From: Arthrobacter luteolus NBRC 107841
GTDB taxonomy: Bacteria > Actinomycetota > Actinomycetes > Actinomycetales > Micrococcaceae
NCBI RefSeq assembly: GCF_001552075.1
Contig: NZ_BCQM01000001.1
Coordinates: 620,001-684,000 of the forward strand
DNA: 64,000 nt
Direction of reading: 5' to 3'
Shown: piece after piece, positions 27,001 through 35,173 of the stretch
Position numbering within the stretch: position 1 is the stretch's first letter
Layout of the letters: each line of letters starts with the position of its first letter
Program-made: the position numbers and the translations under genes
The notes under the pieces: model-generated
What the model was told of the DNA's origin: nothing
Seen by the model: the letters and a program-made list of their open reading frames with translations, nothing else
Database searches by the model: none

Positions 27001-27759
27001 TTCCGGGACGTCCGTCTGGTCGCCGAACACCTGCGGGCTGGCCACCGGCAGGTCCGCATACCAGTCATAGAAACTGTTCATCACCCCGCCGACGAGGTTG
27101 ATGAACCGGGCACCTGCCGCGTGGGACACCATCGACATCGCCGGGATGGGAGAGAAGCCGGTGCAGTGGTCCGGGCCGTAGTTCTTGATCGTGGACACGT
27201 GCGCAGCAGCCGTCATCTCCAGGGCTTCCTGCCAGCTGGACCGGACCAGCCCGCCCTTGCCGCGTGCCTGCTGCCAGGTCCGCCGCTTCTCCGGATCCGC
27301 GACCAGGGCTTCCCACGCCAGCACCGGATCGCCGCCCGCACCGCGTTTGGCTTCCCGGTAGAGATCCAGCAGCACCCCGCGGATATAGGGGTAGCGGACC
27401 CGGGTGGGCGAATACGTGTACCAGGAAAAGGCCGCCCCGCGCGGACAGCCGCGGGGTTCATACTCCGGGCGGTCCGGGCCGACCGTGGGATAGTCGGTTT
27501 CCTGCGCCTCCCAGGTGATGATCCCGTCCTTGACGTAGACCTTCCAGGAACAGGAGCCGGTGCAGTTCACCCCGTGGGTGGACCGCACCACCTTGTCGTG
27601 GCTCCACCGGTTCCGGTAGAACGCGTCCCCCTTGCGTCCGCCCTCGCGGAAAACCGCGCGGCCGTCGGCCGTTTCGTCCCAGCGGGTAAAAAACCTGCCG
27701 AGTTTGAGCAATGCATCGGATGCGGGGCCGTCTGTCCCCGTAACGGAGCTGCTAGCCAT
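24037..27759 (-). CDS. narG: Nitrate reductase alpha subunit (molybdenum bis-MGD catalytic)
   Basis: Catalytic subunit of 1240 residues, reducing nitrate to nitrite on the cytoplasmic side. The proximal [4Fe-4S] site is His62, Cys66, Cys70 (HGVNCTGSC) and Cys105; His as first ligand is typical of NarG. The Mo ligand Asp lies in NSFYDWYADLP (near 234). No Tat signal, as expected for membrane NarGHI facing the cytoplasm. The ATG follows TAGCTT by 6 bases and TTGTTG by a further 18, so the operon may start with a leaderless mRNA; GTAAGG could also act as a weak ribosome binding site. Divergent from menB across 134 bases. No molybdenum cofactor genes are in the window. Confidence 0.97.
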   Translation of the reverse strand: MASSSVTGTDGPASDALLKLGRFFTRWDETADGRAVFREGGRKGDAFYRNRWSHDKVVRSTHGVNCTGSCSWKVYVKDGIITWEAQETDYPTVGPDRPEYEPRGCPRGAAFSWYTYSPTRVRYPYIRGVLLDLYREAKRGAGGDPVLAWEALVADPEKRRTWQQARGKGGLVRSSWQEALEMTAAAHVSTIKNYGPDHCTGFSPIPAMSMVSHAAGARFINLVGGVMNSFYDWYADLPVASPQVFGDQTDVPESGDWWDATYLMMWGSNIPVTRTPDAHWMVEGRYRGTKVVSVSPDYADNTKFADEWLPAQAGSDAALAMAMGHVILKENFVDRRVPFFEDYVVQYTDLPFLVTLVDGPGGTTVPGKFLNAADLDPATEAADAAFKTVLLNRDTGEPVVPNGSLGFRYNDDDAGKWNLDLQGVRPALSLADAASWTRQTGTVDLPVFEDPSGTGSVVHRGVPVMEVAGKRVTTVFDLMLAQYGVGREGLPGDWAAGYEDAGTAYTPAWQEELTSIKPSAVIRTAREFAANAEKSKGRSMIILGAGICQWYHGDVTYRSILAMLMLTGCEGRNGGGWAHYVGQEKCRPITGWATMASAGDWNRPPRFMIGTAFWYMHTDQFRSDGYSTDAIQSPLAEGHLRGMHSADVVAKSTRMGWMPFFPQFDAKNSLDVADEAAAGVARGEARTEARWVADRLKEGSMRFAVEDVDAPENWPRTLVLWRSNLLGSSAKGEEYFQKHLLGTLNNVMGEDHSESRPKDVVWRENAPQGKLDLLVSVDFRMTSSTLLSDVVFPAATWYEKYDLSSTDMHPYVHAFTPAISPPWEAKSDFELFRLLAEELSRQAGKHLGVRTDVVATALTHDTPGEIAQPGGHAPDWKGTDIPAIPGKNMPSFAFVERDYTAIGEKFVALGPLADKLGLTTKYVKFDVTKQVRQLAAKHGVFDSGAARGRPAIDTDARMAEAILLFSGTTNGELAVQGFKTLEKRTGTRLADLAEGMEEKLITFRDTQDRPTPVITSPEWSGSESGGRRYAPFTINIERLKPFHTLTGRMHFFLDHDWMRDMGEALPIFRPPLDMHRLFGEPQLGTRGELSVAVRYLTPHNKWSIHSEYQDNLFMLSLSRGGTAVWMSPQDAALIEVADNDWVECVNTNGVLVGRAIVSSRMPAGVVYVHHAQERIIDTPKSEATGRRGGIHNSVTRILVKPTHMIGGYAQLSWAFNYLGPTGNQRDIVSVVRKRSQEVSY

Positions 27760-27765
27760 CCTTAC

Positions 27766-27795
27766 AAGCTACGCCGGGGCTCGAAAAGCCAACAA
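27766..27795 (-). promoter_or_regulatory. Predicted narGHJI-narK promoter
   Basis: On the minus strand: -35 TTGTTG (27790-27795), 18-bp spacer, -10 TAGCTT (27766-27771), then 6 bases to the narG ATG. I saw no FNR-type TTGAT-N4-ATCAA site in the 134-base intergenic region, so oxygen or nitrate control must act by another site or factor. Confidence 0.5.
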
Positions 27796-27893
27796 GGCCC
27801 CGTTCCGGAATCCGGGTGCCGGGCCAGCCATTCAACGTCTGCCCCTCGGAGGGTCCGGAAGCGGTCTTTCCCCGCCGCGATAAACTCGACACC

Positions 27894-28859
27894 GTGAGCA
27901 CACAACTTCCCGCGCAGGTCTCTGACATCTTCGATCCCCGGCAATGGAGGGTGGTTGGCGGCTTCGACGATTTCTCTGACATGACCTACCACCGCCAGGT
28001 GGAGCGCGACGCCGACGGGACGGTTCTGCGCGACCTTCCCACAGTGCGGATCGCCTTCAACCGGCCGGAGGTGCGCAACGCGTTCCGGCCCGGCACCGTG
28101 GATGAGCTTTACCGGGCCATGGACCATGCGAGGATGACCCCGGATGTGGCCACCGTGCTGCTGACCGGCAACGGCCCCTCCCCCAAGGACGGCGGGCACT
28201 CCTTCTGCTCCGGCGGGGACCAGCGGATCCGCGGCCGTGACGGCTACCGGTATGTAATACAGGACGCAGCTGGTGAGGCCCAGGAAACCATCGACCCGGC
28301 CCGCGCCGGCCGGCTGCACATCCTGGAGGTGCAGCGGCTGATGCGCACCATGCCCAAGGTGGTCATCGCCGTCGTTAATGGCTGGGCCGCCGGCGGCGGG
28401 CACAGCCTGCACGTGGTCGCGGACCTCACCATCGCCTCCCGCCAGTTCGGAAAGTTCAAGCAGACGGATGCGACCGTGGGCAGCTTCGACGCCGGTTACG
28501 GCTCCGCGCTGCTGGCCCGGCAGATCGGACAGAAGCGCGCCCGGGAGATCTTCTTCCTGGCCCGCGAGTACTCCGCCGAGGACATGGTCGCCATGGGCGC
28601 CGTCAACGAAGCCGTTGACCACGAGGACCTGGAGAAGGTGGCCCTGGAATACGCCGCGGACATCGCCCGGCAGTCTCCGCAGGCCATCCGGATGCTGAAG
28701 TTCGCGTTCAATCTGGCCGACGACGGCCTGGCCGGCCAGCAGGTCTTTGCCGGTGAAGCGACCCGGCTCGCCTACATGACCGATGAAGCGGTGGAGGGCA
28801 AGGAAGCGTTCCTGGCGAAACGGGATCCGGACTGGTCCAACTTCCCCTACTACTTCTAG
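27894..28859 (+). CDS. menB: 1,4-dihydroxy-2-naphthoyl-CoA synthase
   Basis: Crotonase-fold enzyme of 321 residues, cyclising o-succinylbenzoyl-CoA in menaquinone synthesis. Family marks: FNRPEVRNAFRPGTVDEL, SGGDQRIRG, VNGWAAGGGHSLHVVADLTIAS, TDATVGSFDAGYGSALLARQIG and the conserved C-terminal DPDWSNFPYYF. I start at the GTG at 27894, which follows TAAACT by 7 bases; no ribosome binding site precedes it, so the mRNA is probably leaderless. The frame is open upstream but lacks family similarity. menE follows after 6 bases. Confidence 0.95.
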   Translation: MSTQLPAQVSDIFDPRQWRVVGGFDDFSDMTYHRQVERDADGTVLRDLPTVRIAFNRPEVRNAFRPGTVDELYRAMDHARMTPDVATVLLTGNGPSPKDGGHSFCSGGDQRIRGRDGYRYVIQDAAGEAQETIDPARAGRLHILEVQRLMRTMPKVVIAVVNGWAAGGGHSLHVVADLTIASRQFGKFKQTDATVGSFDAGYGSALLARQIGQKRAREIFFLAREYSAEDMVAMGAVNEAVDHEDLEKVALEYAADIARQSPQAIRMLKFAFNLADDGLAGQQVFAGEATRLAYMTDEAVEGKEAFLAKRDPDWSNFPYYF

Positions 28860-28865
28860 GACGTT

Positions 28866-30002
28866 ATGGAACTGCTCCCCGTCCACACGCCCGCCGGCTA
28901 CAACGCCGGGGACCTGCTCGCTCCGCTGGCCGCTGCCCTAGCCGGTGAAGGTCCTGCCGTGGCTCCGCATGCCGACCCGGCCCAGGTTTTCCAGGGGGAA
29001 CTGCCCAATGACGACATCGCCCTGGTGATCAGCACGTCCGGTTCCACCGGCACACCCAAACAGACGATGCTCAGCATCGATGCCCTGGCTGCGTCGTCGA
29101 TGGCCACCGCACTGTCCCTTAAACAGGACGGGCAGTGGCTGCTGGCCCTGCCGGTGCATTACATCGCCGGGGTCCAGGTGCTGATCCGGTCCCTCTTTGC
29201 CGGAACCGAGCCCGTCCTGCTGGACACCGCGAAGCCGTTCGATCCGGAGGCCTTCACCACGGCGGCCCTGGACATGACGGACAAAACGCGGCTGACGTCA
29301 CTGGTGCCCACCCAGCTGCACCGGCTGCTCACCGAACCAGCGCCGGATACCCTGCGCGCCCTGCGCCGGTTCAACGCGATCCTGCTCGGCGGCGCGGCCG
29401 CCGGTCCGGCGCTGCTGGCCGAAGCCCGCAGCCTGGGACTCAACGTGGTGACCACTTACGGCATGAGCGAGACGGCCGGAGGCTGCGTCTACGACGGCGT
29501 TCCGCTGCCGGGCGCGGAGGTCCAGGAATATCAGGGCCGGCTCTGGATCGCCGGGGACATGCTGGCCGACGGCTACCTTGGCGCGCCGGAGCTGACCGCT
29601 GAACGGTTCGCCTTCCACTCCGGCAAACGCTGGTTCCGCACCGATGACACCGGGTCCGTAGCCGCAGACGGAACAGTGTCGGTTTCCGGGCGGCTCGACG
29701 ACGTGATTGTTACCGGCGGGGTCAAGGTTTCCGGTGCCGCGGTGGCTGCCGCTGCAGAGCAGCTGCCGGAGGTGCAGCAGGCCGTGGCCGTGGGCCTGCC
29801 CGACGCCGAATGGGGCTCCGTGGTGGGGCTCGCCGTCGTCGGTCCCGTCACTCTGGAACATCTGCGCGGGACAATCCGCGCAGCGCTGGGCGCGCCTGCG
29901 GTCCCTAAGACCGTGGTGGTGCTGGAACGGATTCCGCTGCTGCCCAACGGGAAAACCGACCGGCTGGCGGTCCGCAGCCTGCTCAGTGCCGCCCGTTCCT
30001 AG
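28866..30002 (+). CDS. menE: o-Succinylbenzoate-CoA ligase
   Basis: AMP-forming ligase of 378 residues that supplies the MenB substrate. AMP-binding motif ISTSGSTGTPKQTM (about 56-69), TYGMSETAGG (about 196-205), the FRTDDTG motif and the hinge GRLDDVIVTGGVKV, ending with LPNGKTDRLAVR (catalytic Lys). It is shorter than the E. coli enzyme (451), lacking much of the N-terminal region; this compact form is common in actinobacteria. Placed 6 bases behind menB. Confidence 0.92.
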   Translation: MELLPVHTPAGYNAGDLLAPLAAALAGEGPAVAPHADPAQVFQGELPNDDIALVISTSGSTGTPKQTMLSIDALAASSMATALSLKQDGQWLLALPVHYIAGVQVLIRSLFAGTEPVLLDTAKPFDPEAFTTAALDMTDKTRLTSLVPTQLHRLLTEPAPDTLRALRRFNAILLGGAAAGPALLAEARSLGLNVVTTYGMSETAGGCVYDGVPLPGAEVQEYQGRLWIAGDMLADGYLGAPELTAERFAFHSGKRWFRTDDTGSVAADGTVSVSGRLDDVIVTGGVKVSGAAVAAAAEQLPEVQQAVAVGLPDAEWGSVVGLAVVGPVTLEHLRGTIRAALGAPAVPKTVVVLERIPLLPNGKTDRLAVRSLLSAARS

Positions 30003-30124
30003 GAGCGGCGGCCTCCCCCCTGTTTTCGCCCTGCGCTCCGAGGTGCGGGAGAATAGGGCTGCCCGGCACTGCACCGCCGGATATTCCGCACAACCTGCCT
30101 GAGCAAGCAAAGAAGGAAGATACT

Positions 30125-31012
30125 GTGGCCACAGCGGCACAATGGTTCGAAGGAGCACGCCCCCGGACACTGCCGATGGCGGTGGCCCCCGTCATCATCG
30201 GCACGGCGGCGGCGTTCGATCTGGGATCCTTCCGCTGGGTGAACGCCCTGCTGGCCGCCGTCGTGGCGATCCTGCTGCAGGTCGGCGTGAACTACGCCAA
30301 TGACTATTCCGACGGCGTGCGCGGCACCGATGACAACCGGGTCGGCCCGCTGCGGCTCACCGGATCCGGGGCGGCCGCGGCCAAGCACGTGAAGTACGCG
30401 GCGTTCGCCTGTTTCGGCGCCGCCATGGCAGCGGGCCTGGCCCTGGTTCTCCTCTCGCAGGCCTGGTTCCTGCTGCTGGTGGGCATCGGCTGCATCGCAG
30501 CGGCCTGGGGTTACACCGGCGGGCGCAACCCGTACGGCTACATGGGCCTGGGCGACGTGTTTGTGTTTGTGTTCTTTGGGCTGGTCGCCACGCTGGGCAC
30601 CACCTATACCCAGGCCGGCCAGATCAACGCCGCAGCACTGATCGGCGCTGTCTCCACCGGCCTGATCGCCACGGCCCTGCTGATGGCCAACAACGTCCGG
30701 GATATTCCAACAGACCGCGAATCCGGAAAACGGACCCTCGCAGTCCGGCTGGGAGACGACGCCGCCCGGATCACATACGTCATGATGCTCGCCCTGGCGC
30801 TGCTGCTTCCGCTGCTGCTGGTGGGCGACTATCCGTGGGTGCTGCTGGTGCTGCTGCTGCTGCCGGCCTGCCTGATGCCGAGCTGGCTCATGCTCAAAGG
30901 CAAGAAGCGCCGCAGCCTGATCCCTGTCCTGAAGCAGACCGGCCTGATCAACCTCGGGTTCAGCGTGCTCTACGGTCTGGGCCTGGTGCTGACGCAGCTG
31001 CTGGTGGGCTAG
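30125..31012 (+). CDS. menA: 1,4-dihydroxy-2-naphthoate polyprenyltransferase
   Basis: UbiA-family membrane prenyltransferase of 295 residues that attaches the isoprenoid tail to the naphthoate ring. The first Asp-rich motif NDYSDGVRGTDD (about 59-70) and second DIPTDRESGKRT (about 198-209) bind prenyl diphosphate through Mg. Eight or nine hydrophobic helices follow. GTG start at 30125 with AGAAGGAAG before it. It lies 122 bases after menE on the same strand. Confidence 0.95.
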   Translation: MATAAQWFEGARPRTLPMAVAPVIIGTAAAFDLGSFRWVNALLAAVVAILLQVGVNYANDYSDGVRGTDDNRVGPLRLTGSGAAAAKHVKYAAFACFGAAMAAGLALVLLSQAWFLLLVGIGCIAAAWGYTGGRNPYGYMGLGDVFVFVFFGLVATLGTTYTQAGQINAAALIGAVSTGLIATALLMANNVRDIPTDRESGKRTLAVRLGDDAARITYVMMLALALLLPLLLVGDYPWVLLVLLLLPACLMPSWLMLKGKKRRSLIPVLKQTGLINLGFSVLYGLGLVLTQLLVG

Positions 31013-31322
31013 GAGGCGGCCGCGTTGCCTCTGCCCGGCCGCTGCCTGGCCGCGACCGGATAACACCCAGGACCACGCCCAGGAACAGGACCGCGGAGGC
31101 CAGCAGGAACACCAGCGCGATCAGCCAGCCGGCGTCCGTCCAGCCTGCATACCTGCCGTGGGCATGACCCGGCGCCAGCCTGGCCAGGACCCCCACACCA
31201 CACCAGGACAGCAGATGGACACCGGCCGCCACGATGCCCAGGTGCCCAGCGTGTCTGGCTTCTCTGGCTTCTCTGGCTTCTCTGGCTTCTCTGGCTTCTC
31301 TGGCTTCTCTGGCCAGCCTCAC
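30960..31322 (-). CDS. Small two-helix membrane protein with REA repeat
   Basis: Possible protein of 120 residues starting at a GTG only 3 bases after the stop of the response regulator gene, so likely co-transcribed and translationally coupled. Residues about 5-24 are seven tandem Arg-Glu-Ala(-like) units encoded by the 9-bp repeat at 31252-31314; they would form a charged helix. Two hydrophobic segments follow (about 28-50 and 63-90), then a proline- and arginine-rich tail. The last 53 bases overlap the 3' end of menA on the other strand. No recognised domain. Coding status is plausible, not certain. Confidence 0.5.
   Translation of the reverse strand: MRLAREAREAREAREAREAREARHAGHLGIVAAGVHLLSWCGVGVLARLAPGHAHGRYAGWTDAGWLIALVFLLASAVLFLGVVLGVIRSRPGSGRAEATRPPPSPPAAASAPGPDRRAR
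31252..31314 (+). repeat. 9-bp tandem repeat (coding minisatellite), seven units
   Basis: Units TCTCTGGCT follow each other: one TGTCTGGCT, five exact copies and one ending GCC. The unit length is a multiple of three, so gain or loss of units would keep the minus-strand frame and change only the number of REA triplets. Confidence 0.95.
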
Positions 31323-31325
31323 CGT

Positions 31326-32009
31326 TCAGCCGCCCAACAGGTGACGCTCGTGGGCAAAGGACACCAGCTGAATCCGGGTCCGCAGCTCCAGCTTGTCCAG
31401 GACGCTGCGCAGATGCGTCTTGATCGTGGCTTCGGAAACGAACAGGCTCTGTGCCATTTCGCCGTTGCTGAGCCCCTTCGCGGCCAGGAGGAAAACGTCC
31501 CGCTCCCGCGCGGACAGCACCTCAAGGACAGACAGGTCAGGCGGCGCCGCCGGAGCATTGCGTGCTGCATGGTCGAAAAGCGAGTGGATGGAGCCCGGGG
31601 CGATCACGGAGTACCCCGAATGGACCGTCCGGATGGCGGCCAGGAGGAACTCCGGTTCCGCGCTCTTTAACAGGTAGCCGCTGGCCCCCGCCTGGACCGC
31701 CTGCACCACCGCCTGGTCCCGGTTGAAGGTGGTCAGCGCGATGATCCTGGGGTGCTCGGTCCCGGCTGCATCCGCGTCCCCGATGATCCGGCGGGTGGCC
31801 GAAACACCGTCGAGGACAGGCATCCGCAGGTCCATCAGCATCACATCGGGCCGCTGCTCTGCGGCCAGGCCAACGGCCTGCTGCCCGTCACCGGCCTCCC
31901 AGTAGAACTCCATGTCCGTCTGGCTGTCGATCAGCATGCGGATCCCGGCCAGGAACAGCGGCTGGTCATCAACCAGTGCAACGGAGATGCGGTTGCCGGC
32001 CTCAGGCAT
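31326..32009 (-). CDS. NarL/LuxR-family response regulator
   Basis: Protein of 227 residues. Receiver domain at about 8-130 with the acidic pair in VDDQ, phospho-acceptor Asp in LMDLRMP (near 60), Thr in ALTTF and Lys in YLLKSA. The LuxR HTH is at about 160-222 (LSARERDVFLLAAKGLSNGEMAQSLFVSEATIKTHLRSVLDKL). Its start overlaps the kinase stop by 8 bases. Targets unknown; despite the NarL fold there is no direct evidence it controls nar. Confidence 0.93.
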   Translation of the reverse strand: MPEAGNRISVALVDDQPLFLAGIRMLIDSQTDMEFYWEAGDGQQAVGLAAEQRPDVMLMDLRMPVLDGVSATRRIIGDADAAGTEHPRIIALTTFNRDQAVVQAVQAGASGYLLKSAEPEFLLAAIRTVHSGYSVIAPGSIHSLFDHAARNAPAAPPDLSVLEVLSARERDVFLLAAKGLSNGEMAQSLFVSEATIKTHLRSVLDKLELRTRIQLVSFAHERHLLGG

Positions 32010-33342
32010 TGTCGGTCTCCGTTGCGGCAGGGGTGGGTGCCGCTAGTGCCAGCGGCCGGTTTTCCCGGTCCGCTTCGGGCTGCTCGACGCCGGAGCCGCC
32101 TTCCGCCCCGGCCCCGGACCCGTACGGGATAAAGACAGTTACGCGGAAGTGTTCGCCGTCGGGTCCTGCAGTGAGCCAGCCTCCTGCGAGATGCGCCCGT
32201 TCGCGCATCCCGGCCAGGCCACGGCCGGGCCGCTCGGATGCTTCGGCCGGCTCTGGCTTGTGGGCCAGTTCGGAAGCAGCGTGAAGCGTCAGGCCCGGCC
32301 CGCTCCAGTCAAGGTGCAGTCGGACCTCGGTATCCCGGCCGCCGTGTTTCAGGGCATTGGTGAGGCACTCCTGGACAATGCGGAAAACCGCCAGCTGCTG
32401 CCCGCTGGAGAGCTCCACCGGTTGGCCGGAGGAACTGTCACGGACCCGCAGGTTGCTCCGCATCCCATCGACCATGTCCGTGATGTCCTTCATCTGCGGC
32501 TGTGGAGCGGTCATTCCGTCCTCGCCGACCCCCTCGATCACCCGCTGCGCATCCAGGAGAGCGCTCCGCGCCGAACCGGCGATCGTCTCGAGCGCCTTCA
32601 GCACCGGCTGCGGCTGGTCCTTGACCAGGTAGCGGGCGCCGTCGGCCTGCGCAGCGATCACCGCCAGGGAGTGGGCCAGGACATCATGTAGGTCCCGGGA
32701 TATCCTGGTCCGCTCCTGCTCGACGATCAGGTCGATTTCGGTGTCCTGCAGGGTGCTGCGCGCCAGGTCCCGGGCATAGAACAGGCTGCCGCGTTCCTGG
32801 AACAGGGACAGGAGCAGCCCAACGGTGAAGCAACCCGCCGCGATGAGCATTAGGAGGGAGAAAAGCTGCCACCCGTAGACCCTGAGGGACAATATATCCC
32901 CGCCATGGAGAGGCGGGAACCAGCCAACTCCGGCGCCATAACGCCAAGAGAGCATCTGAAAAGCCATGACAGCAGCGAACACAGTGTTCGTGGAAATGGC
33001 GGCAACGCGCATCCGTTTCGTCCCGGTCCAGGCGATGAATCCCAGTGCGATGAACGAGCCCAGGTAGATGGCCCAATGCGTCGACTGCATCGGTGAGACC
33101 AGACGGACCAGCTGGCCGAACAGCAGCAGCCCGGTCAGCGCCAGCGACAGCACCGGCCAGCGGGCCGCGACGGCGATGGCCGCCGTCATCAGCAGGAGCG
33201 GAGCCGCGCCGGGCCAGAAAACTGGAAGGATACCGATCGGTGCTCCCATTCGGCCTGCCTCGGCGATGCACCACAGGACGAAGAAAATCACGGCCGCGGC
33301 CGGGGCGCCCCAACGCCGGGCAAGACTCAAGACTGGTTCCAT
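32002..33342 (-). CDS. Sensor histidine kinase (HisKA_3, NarL-type partner)
   Basis: Protein of 446 residues. About six membrane helices in residues 10-200, then the dimerisation/phospho-acceptor helix ERTRISRDLHDVLAHSLAVI (His near 238), N-box-like QECLTNALKHGG and the G-box RPGRGLAGMRERAHLAGG. C-terminal tail of about 45 residues is low-complexity. I start at the ATG at 33342: TAGTGT lies 7 bases upstream, so a leaderless mRNA is likely; the frame is open to 33402. Signal sensed is unknown. Confidence 0.9.
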   Translation of the reverse strand: MEPVLSLARRWGAPAAAVIFFVLWCIAEAGRMGAPIGILPVFWPGAAPLLLMTAAIAVAARWPVLSLALTGLLLFGQLVRLVSPMQSTHWAIYLGSFIALGFIAWTGTKRMRVAAISTNTVFAAVMAFQMLSWRYGAGVGWFPPLHGGDILSLRVYGWQLFSLLMLIAAGCFTVGLLLSLFQERGSLFYARDLARSTLQDTEIDLIVEQERTRISRDLHDVLAHSLAVIAAQADGARYLVKDQPQPVLKALETIAGSARSALLDAQRVIEGVGEDGMTAPQPQMKDITDMVDGMRSNLRVRDSSSGQPVELSSGQQLAVFRIVQECLTNALKHGGRDTEVRLHLDWSGPGLTLHAASELAHKPEPAEASERPGRGLAGMRERAHLAGGWLTAGPDGEHFRVTVFIPYGSGAGAEGGSGVEQPEADRENRPLALAAPTPAATETDNA

Positions 33343-33453
33343 GCCTGTCACACTAGCCACGGCTGGAGGACTCAGCGCGCTGGAACCGCCCATGGACGGC
33401 AATCTCCAACCAGCAGCCAGCAGAATTCATCCCGGCGGCCAGCGGCCCGACGG

Positions 33454-34566
33454 TTATGGCCGTTTCCGCGGGGTGTTGACCGCTCCGGTTTCCTGCCCCG
33501 CGGCCAACGCCCGGTAGGCCGTGACCAGAGCGCAGGCACGGGCCGCAGTTTCGGCGTCGGGCATTGAGAGGACATAACGCTGCCCGAAGCCGGCTTCCAG
33601 AACCAGCGCCGGACCGCTGCCCATAATAAAGCCGACGCTTCCGGCAGTAAGCCGGTAGCCCCAGCCGCCGAAGTCCATGGCTTTGACGTCCTGGACGGAT
33701 GCGGCGCGTACTTCCTTGTGCGTCAGCGGCATGAGTTTCCAGAAACCGCCGGCCAGGGCGCGGGTACCTTCCGGATCGATAACAACGCGGCCCTGGCAGA
33801 ACACCCACAGCAGCGCTGCGCTGGGGACGCCGAGCAGAGCCAGCGCCGGGTGGAGGAAAACGAGGCTCAGCGCCACGGCTGCCCCGGTTCCCAGACTGGC
33901 CAGCCACTTCCACCAGCCCATCGAGACGGTGATCTCGATGGTCTCTCCGTTGGCTGCCAGCCCGCGGGCAGCCGCGGACACGGTTGAGCTTTGATCCGCG
34001 GCCGCGCCAGCCAGGGCGGCTGTTGCGGGGCTTTGGGACCGGTCCACACCGCCTGGCCGGTACAGCCAAAAACCGGCGCCAGCGGTCAGCACAGCCAGGG
34101 CTGCTGCGGCCCACATCACGGGAGCAGCGACGGCGGCCTGGGAGGGATCGGCCAAACCGACCTGTCCTGCCACCACCGCGATGAAGAGCCCCGTCATCAG
34201 GACACCGAATCCGAGCCCGAAGCCAACTCCGAGCCTGCCGATGAGCTGGGAATGGCCACGGGTGAGGACCCCCATCGGGGCCAGCAGGGCACCGCTTCCA
34301 CCGCCCACAAAAACAGCCATCGCGGCATGGCCCGCGAGGGACATATACCCGTCCACGCCGTCCCGGCCCCAGTGACTGGCCAGCGGATCCGGGAGTTCTC
34401 CGGCGATGCTGAACATCCAAGCCGCGGTAAGCAGGCCTAGGCCCAGGGGCAGGGTGATCAGTCCGGTCAGCCAGCGCCGGTTGTAGGCCTGCTCGGCCTC
34501 TGGTGTGCGCGGTGTTTCTTCGGTGCGTTCTTCGGTGCGGCTGGCCGGGCTGCGGATGTCGCTCAT
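33454..34566 (-). CDS. DUF1648-type membrane protein
   Basis: Protein of 370 residues. N-terminal 30 residues are charged (Glu, Thr, Arg). Hydrophobic segments near 33-56, 80-100, 108-135, 145-165 and a pair near 220-260. The segment ELPDPLASHWGRDGVDGYMSL (57-77) is the DUF1648 signature. A C-terminal soluble half (about 265-360) has a pattern like a PH-type membrane-associated domain (VVIDPEGTRALAGGFWKLMPL). The ATG follows TAGGCT by 7 bases, so it may be leaderless. Function unknown. Confidence 0.75.
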   Translation of the reverse strand: MSDIRSPASRTEERTEETPRTPEAEQAYNRRWLTGLITLPLGLGLLTAAWMFSIAGELPDPLASHWGRDGVDGYMSLAGHAAMAVFVGGGSGALLAPMGVLTRGHSQLIGRLGVGFGLGFGVLMTGLFIAVVAGQVGLADPSQAAVAAPVMWAAAALAVLTAGAGFWLYRPGGVDRSQSPATAALAGAAADQSSTVSAAARGLAANGETIEITVSMGWWKWLASLGTGAAVALSLVFLHPALALLGVPSAALLWVFCQGRVVIDPEGTRALAGGFWKLMPLTHKEVRAASVQDVKAMDFGGWGYRLTAGSVGFIMGSGPALVLEAGFGQRYVLSMPDAETAARACALVTAYRALAAGQETGAVNTPRKRP

Positions 34567-34743
34567 GGGTGCGAGCCTACCGGAGGCCCGGGCCCGGGGC
34601 TTGGACTAGGCCGGGGCGACGGCGGTAGGCCGCGGGCGGGCCTGTGAAGGCCGCGGCAGGGCCGGTTCAGGCCGGAGGGAAGGCCGGCGTCAGGAGGCCG
34701 GCACCCGGGGTCCAGGAGACTCCGGGGCCCCGGCCGTCCGGGT

Positions 34744-35061
34744 CTAGCTTTCGCGGCTTTCGCGGGGCTTACGGTCAGCGTCGATCGCCACGTCGGGGTT
34801 CGCGTCGAGCGCGGAGTCTTCAGCTTCGGCGTCGTCCAGCTCTGTGCGGTTGCGCGTCGGCGGCGTCTTTTCACTGAACCGGCTCTGCACGCTCCGGGCA
34901 GCGGCGTCGCGCATGTCCCGGAAGAACAGATAGGTGACGCACCAGGCCAGGATTGCCGCAACGAGGGCGGAGAGCACTATTCCAAGCTGCAGGAACAGTC
35001 CGGCAACGAAGAAGACGACCACCAGACCAAGGCGGAGAGCGGTAAATTTCCAGAAAGCCAC
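34744..35061 (-). CDS. DUF4229 family small membrane protein
   Basis: Protein of 105 residues. Two hydrophobic helices (about 5-45) with motif FFRDMRDAAARSVQSRF directly after, then an acidic tail rich in Asp, Glu and Arg. The GTG start follows TAGAAT by 6 bases, so the mRNA is likely leaderless. In actinobacteria these genes are often found near menaquinone or cytochrome c maturation genes, as here. Function unknown. Confidence 0.85.
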   Translation of the reverse strand: MAFWKFTALRLGLVVVFFVAGLFLQLGIVLSALVAAILAWCVTYLFFRDMRDAAARSVQSRFSEKTPPTRNRTELDDAEAEDSALDANPDVAIDADRKPRESRES

Positions 35062-35173
35062 GGCCCCATTCTACGGGCACTGCCCGGGTCCTGTTCCCAG
35101 GTAATTCACCGCTCTCTGAGGTTCCCGGAATTCGTCCGGCCCGGCCGCAGCTGTCTCCACTACAATTGGGGGC

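Noticed and set aside
27760-27893. FNR/CRP-type site between narG and menB
   Set aside because: I searched the intergenic stretch by eye and found no convincing TTGAT-N4-ATCAA or TGTGA-N6-TCACA palindrome.
24151-27897. Open frame of 1248 codons on the plus strand opposite narG
   Set aside because: It mirrors narG codon by codon, its product has no recognisable domain, and high-GC genes commonly give long open antisense frames. narG on the minus strand has full family evidence.
31252-31314. CRISPR array
   Set aside because: Units are 9 bp, directly adjacent without spacers; this is a tandem coding repeat. No cas gene is present.
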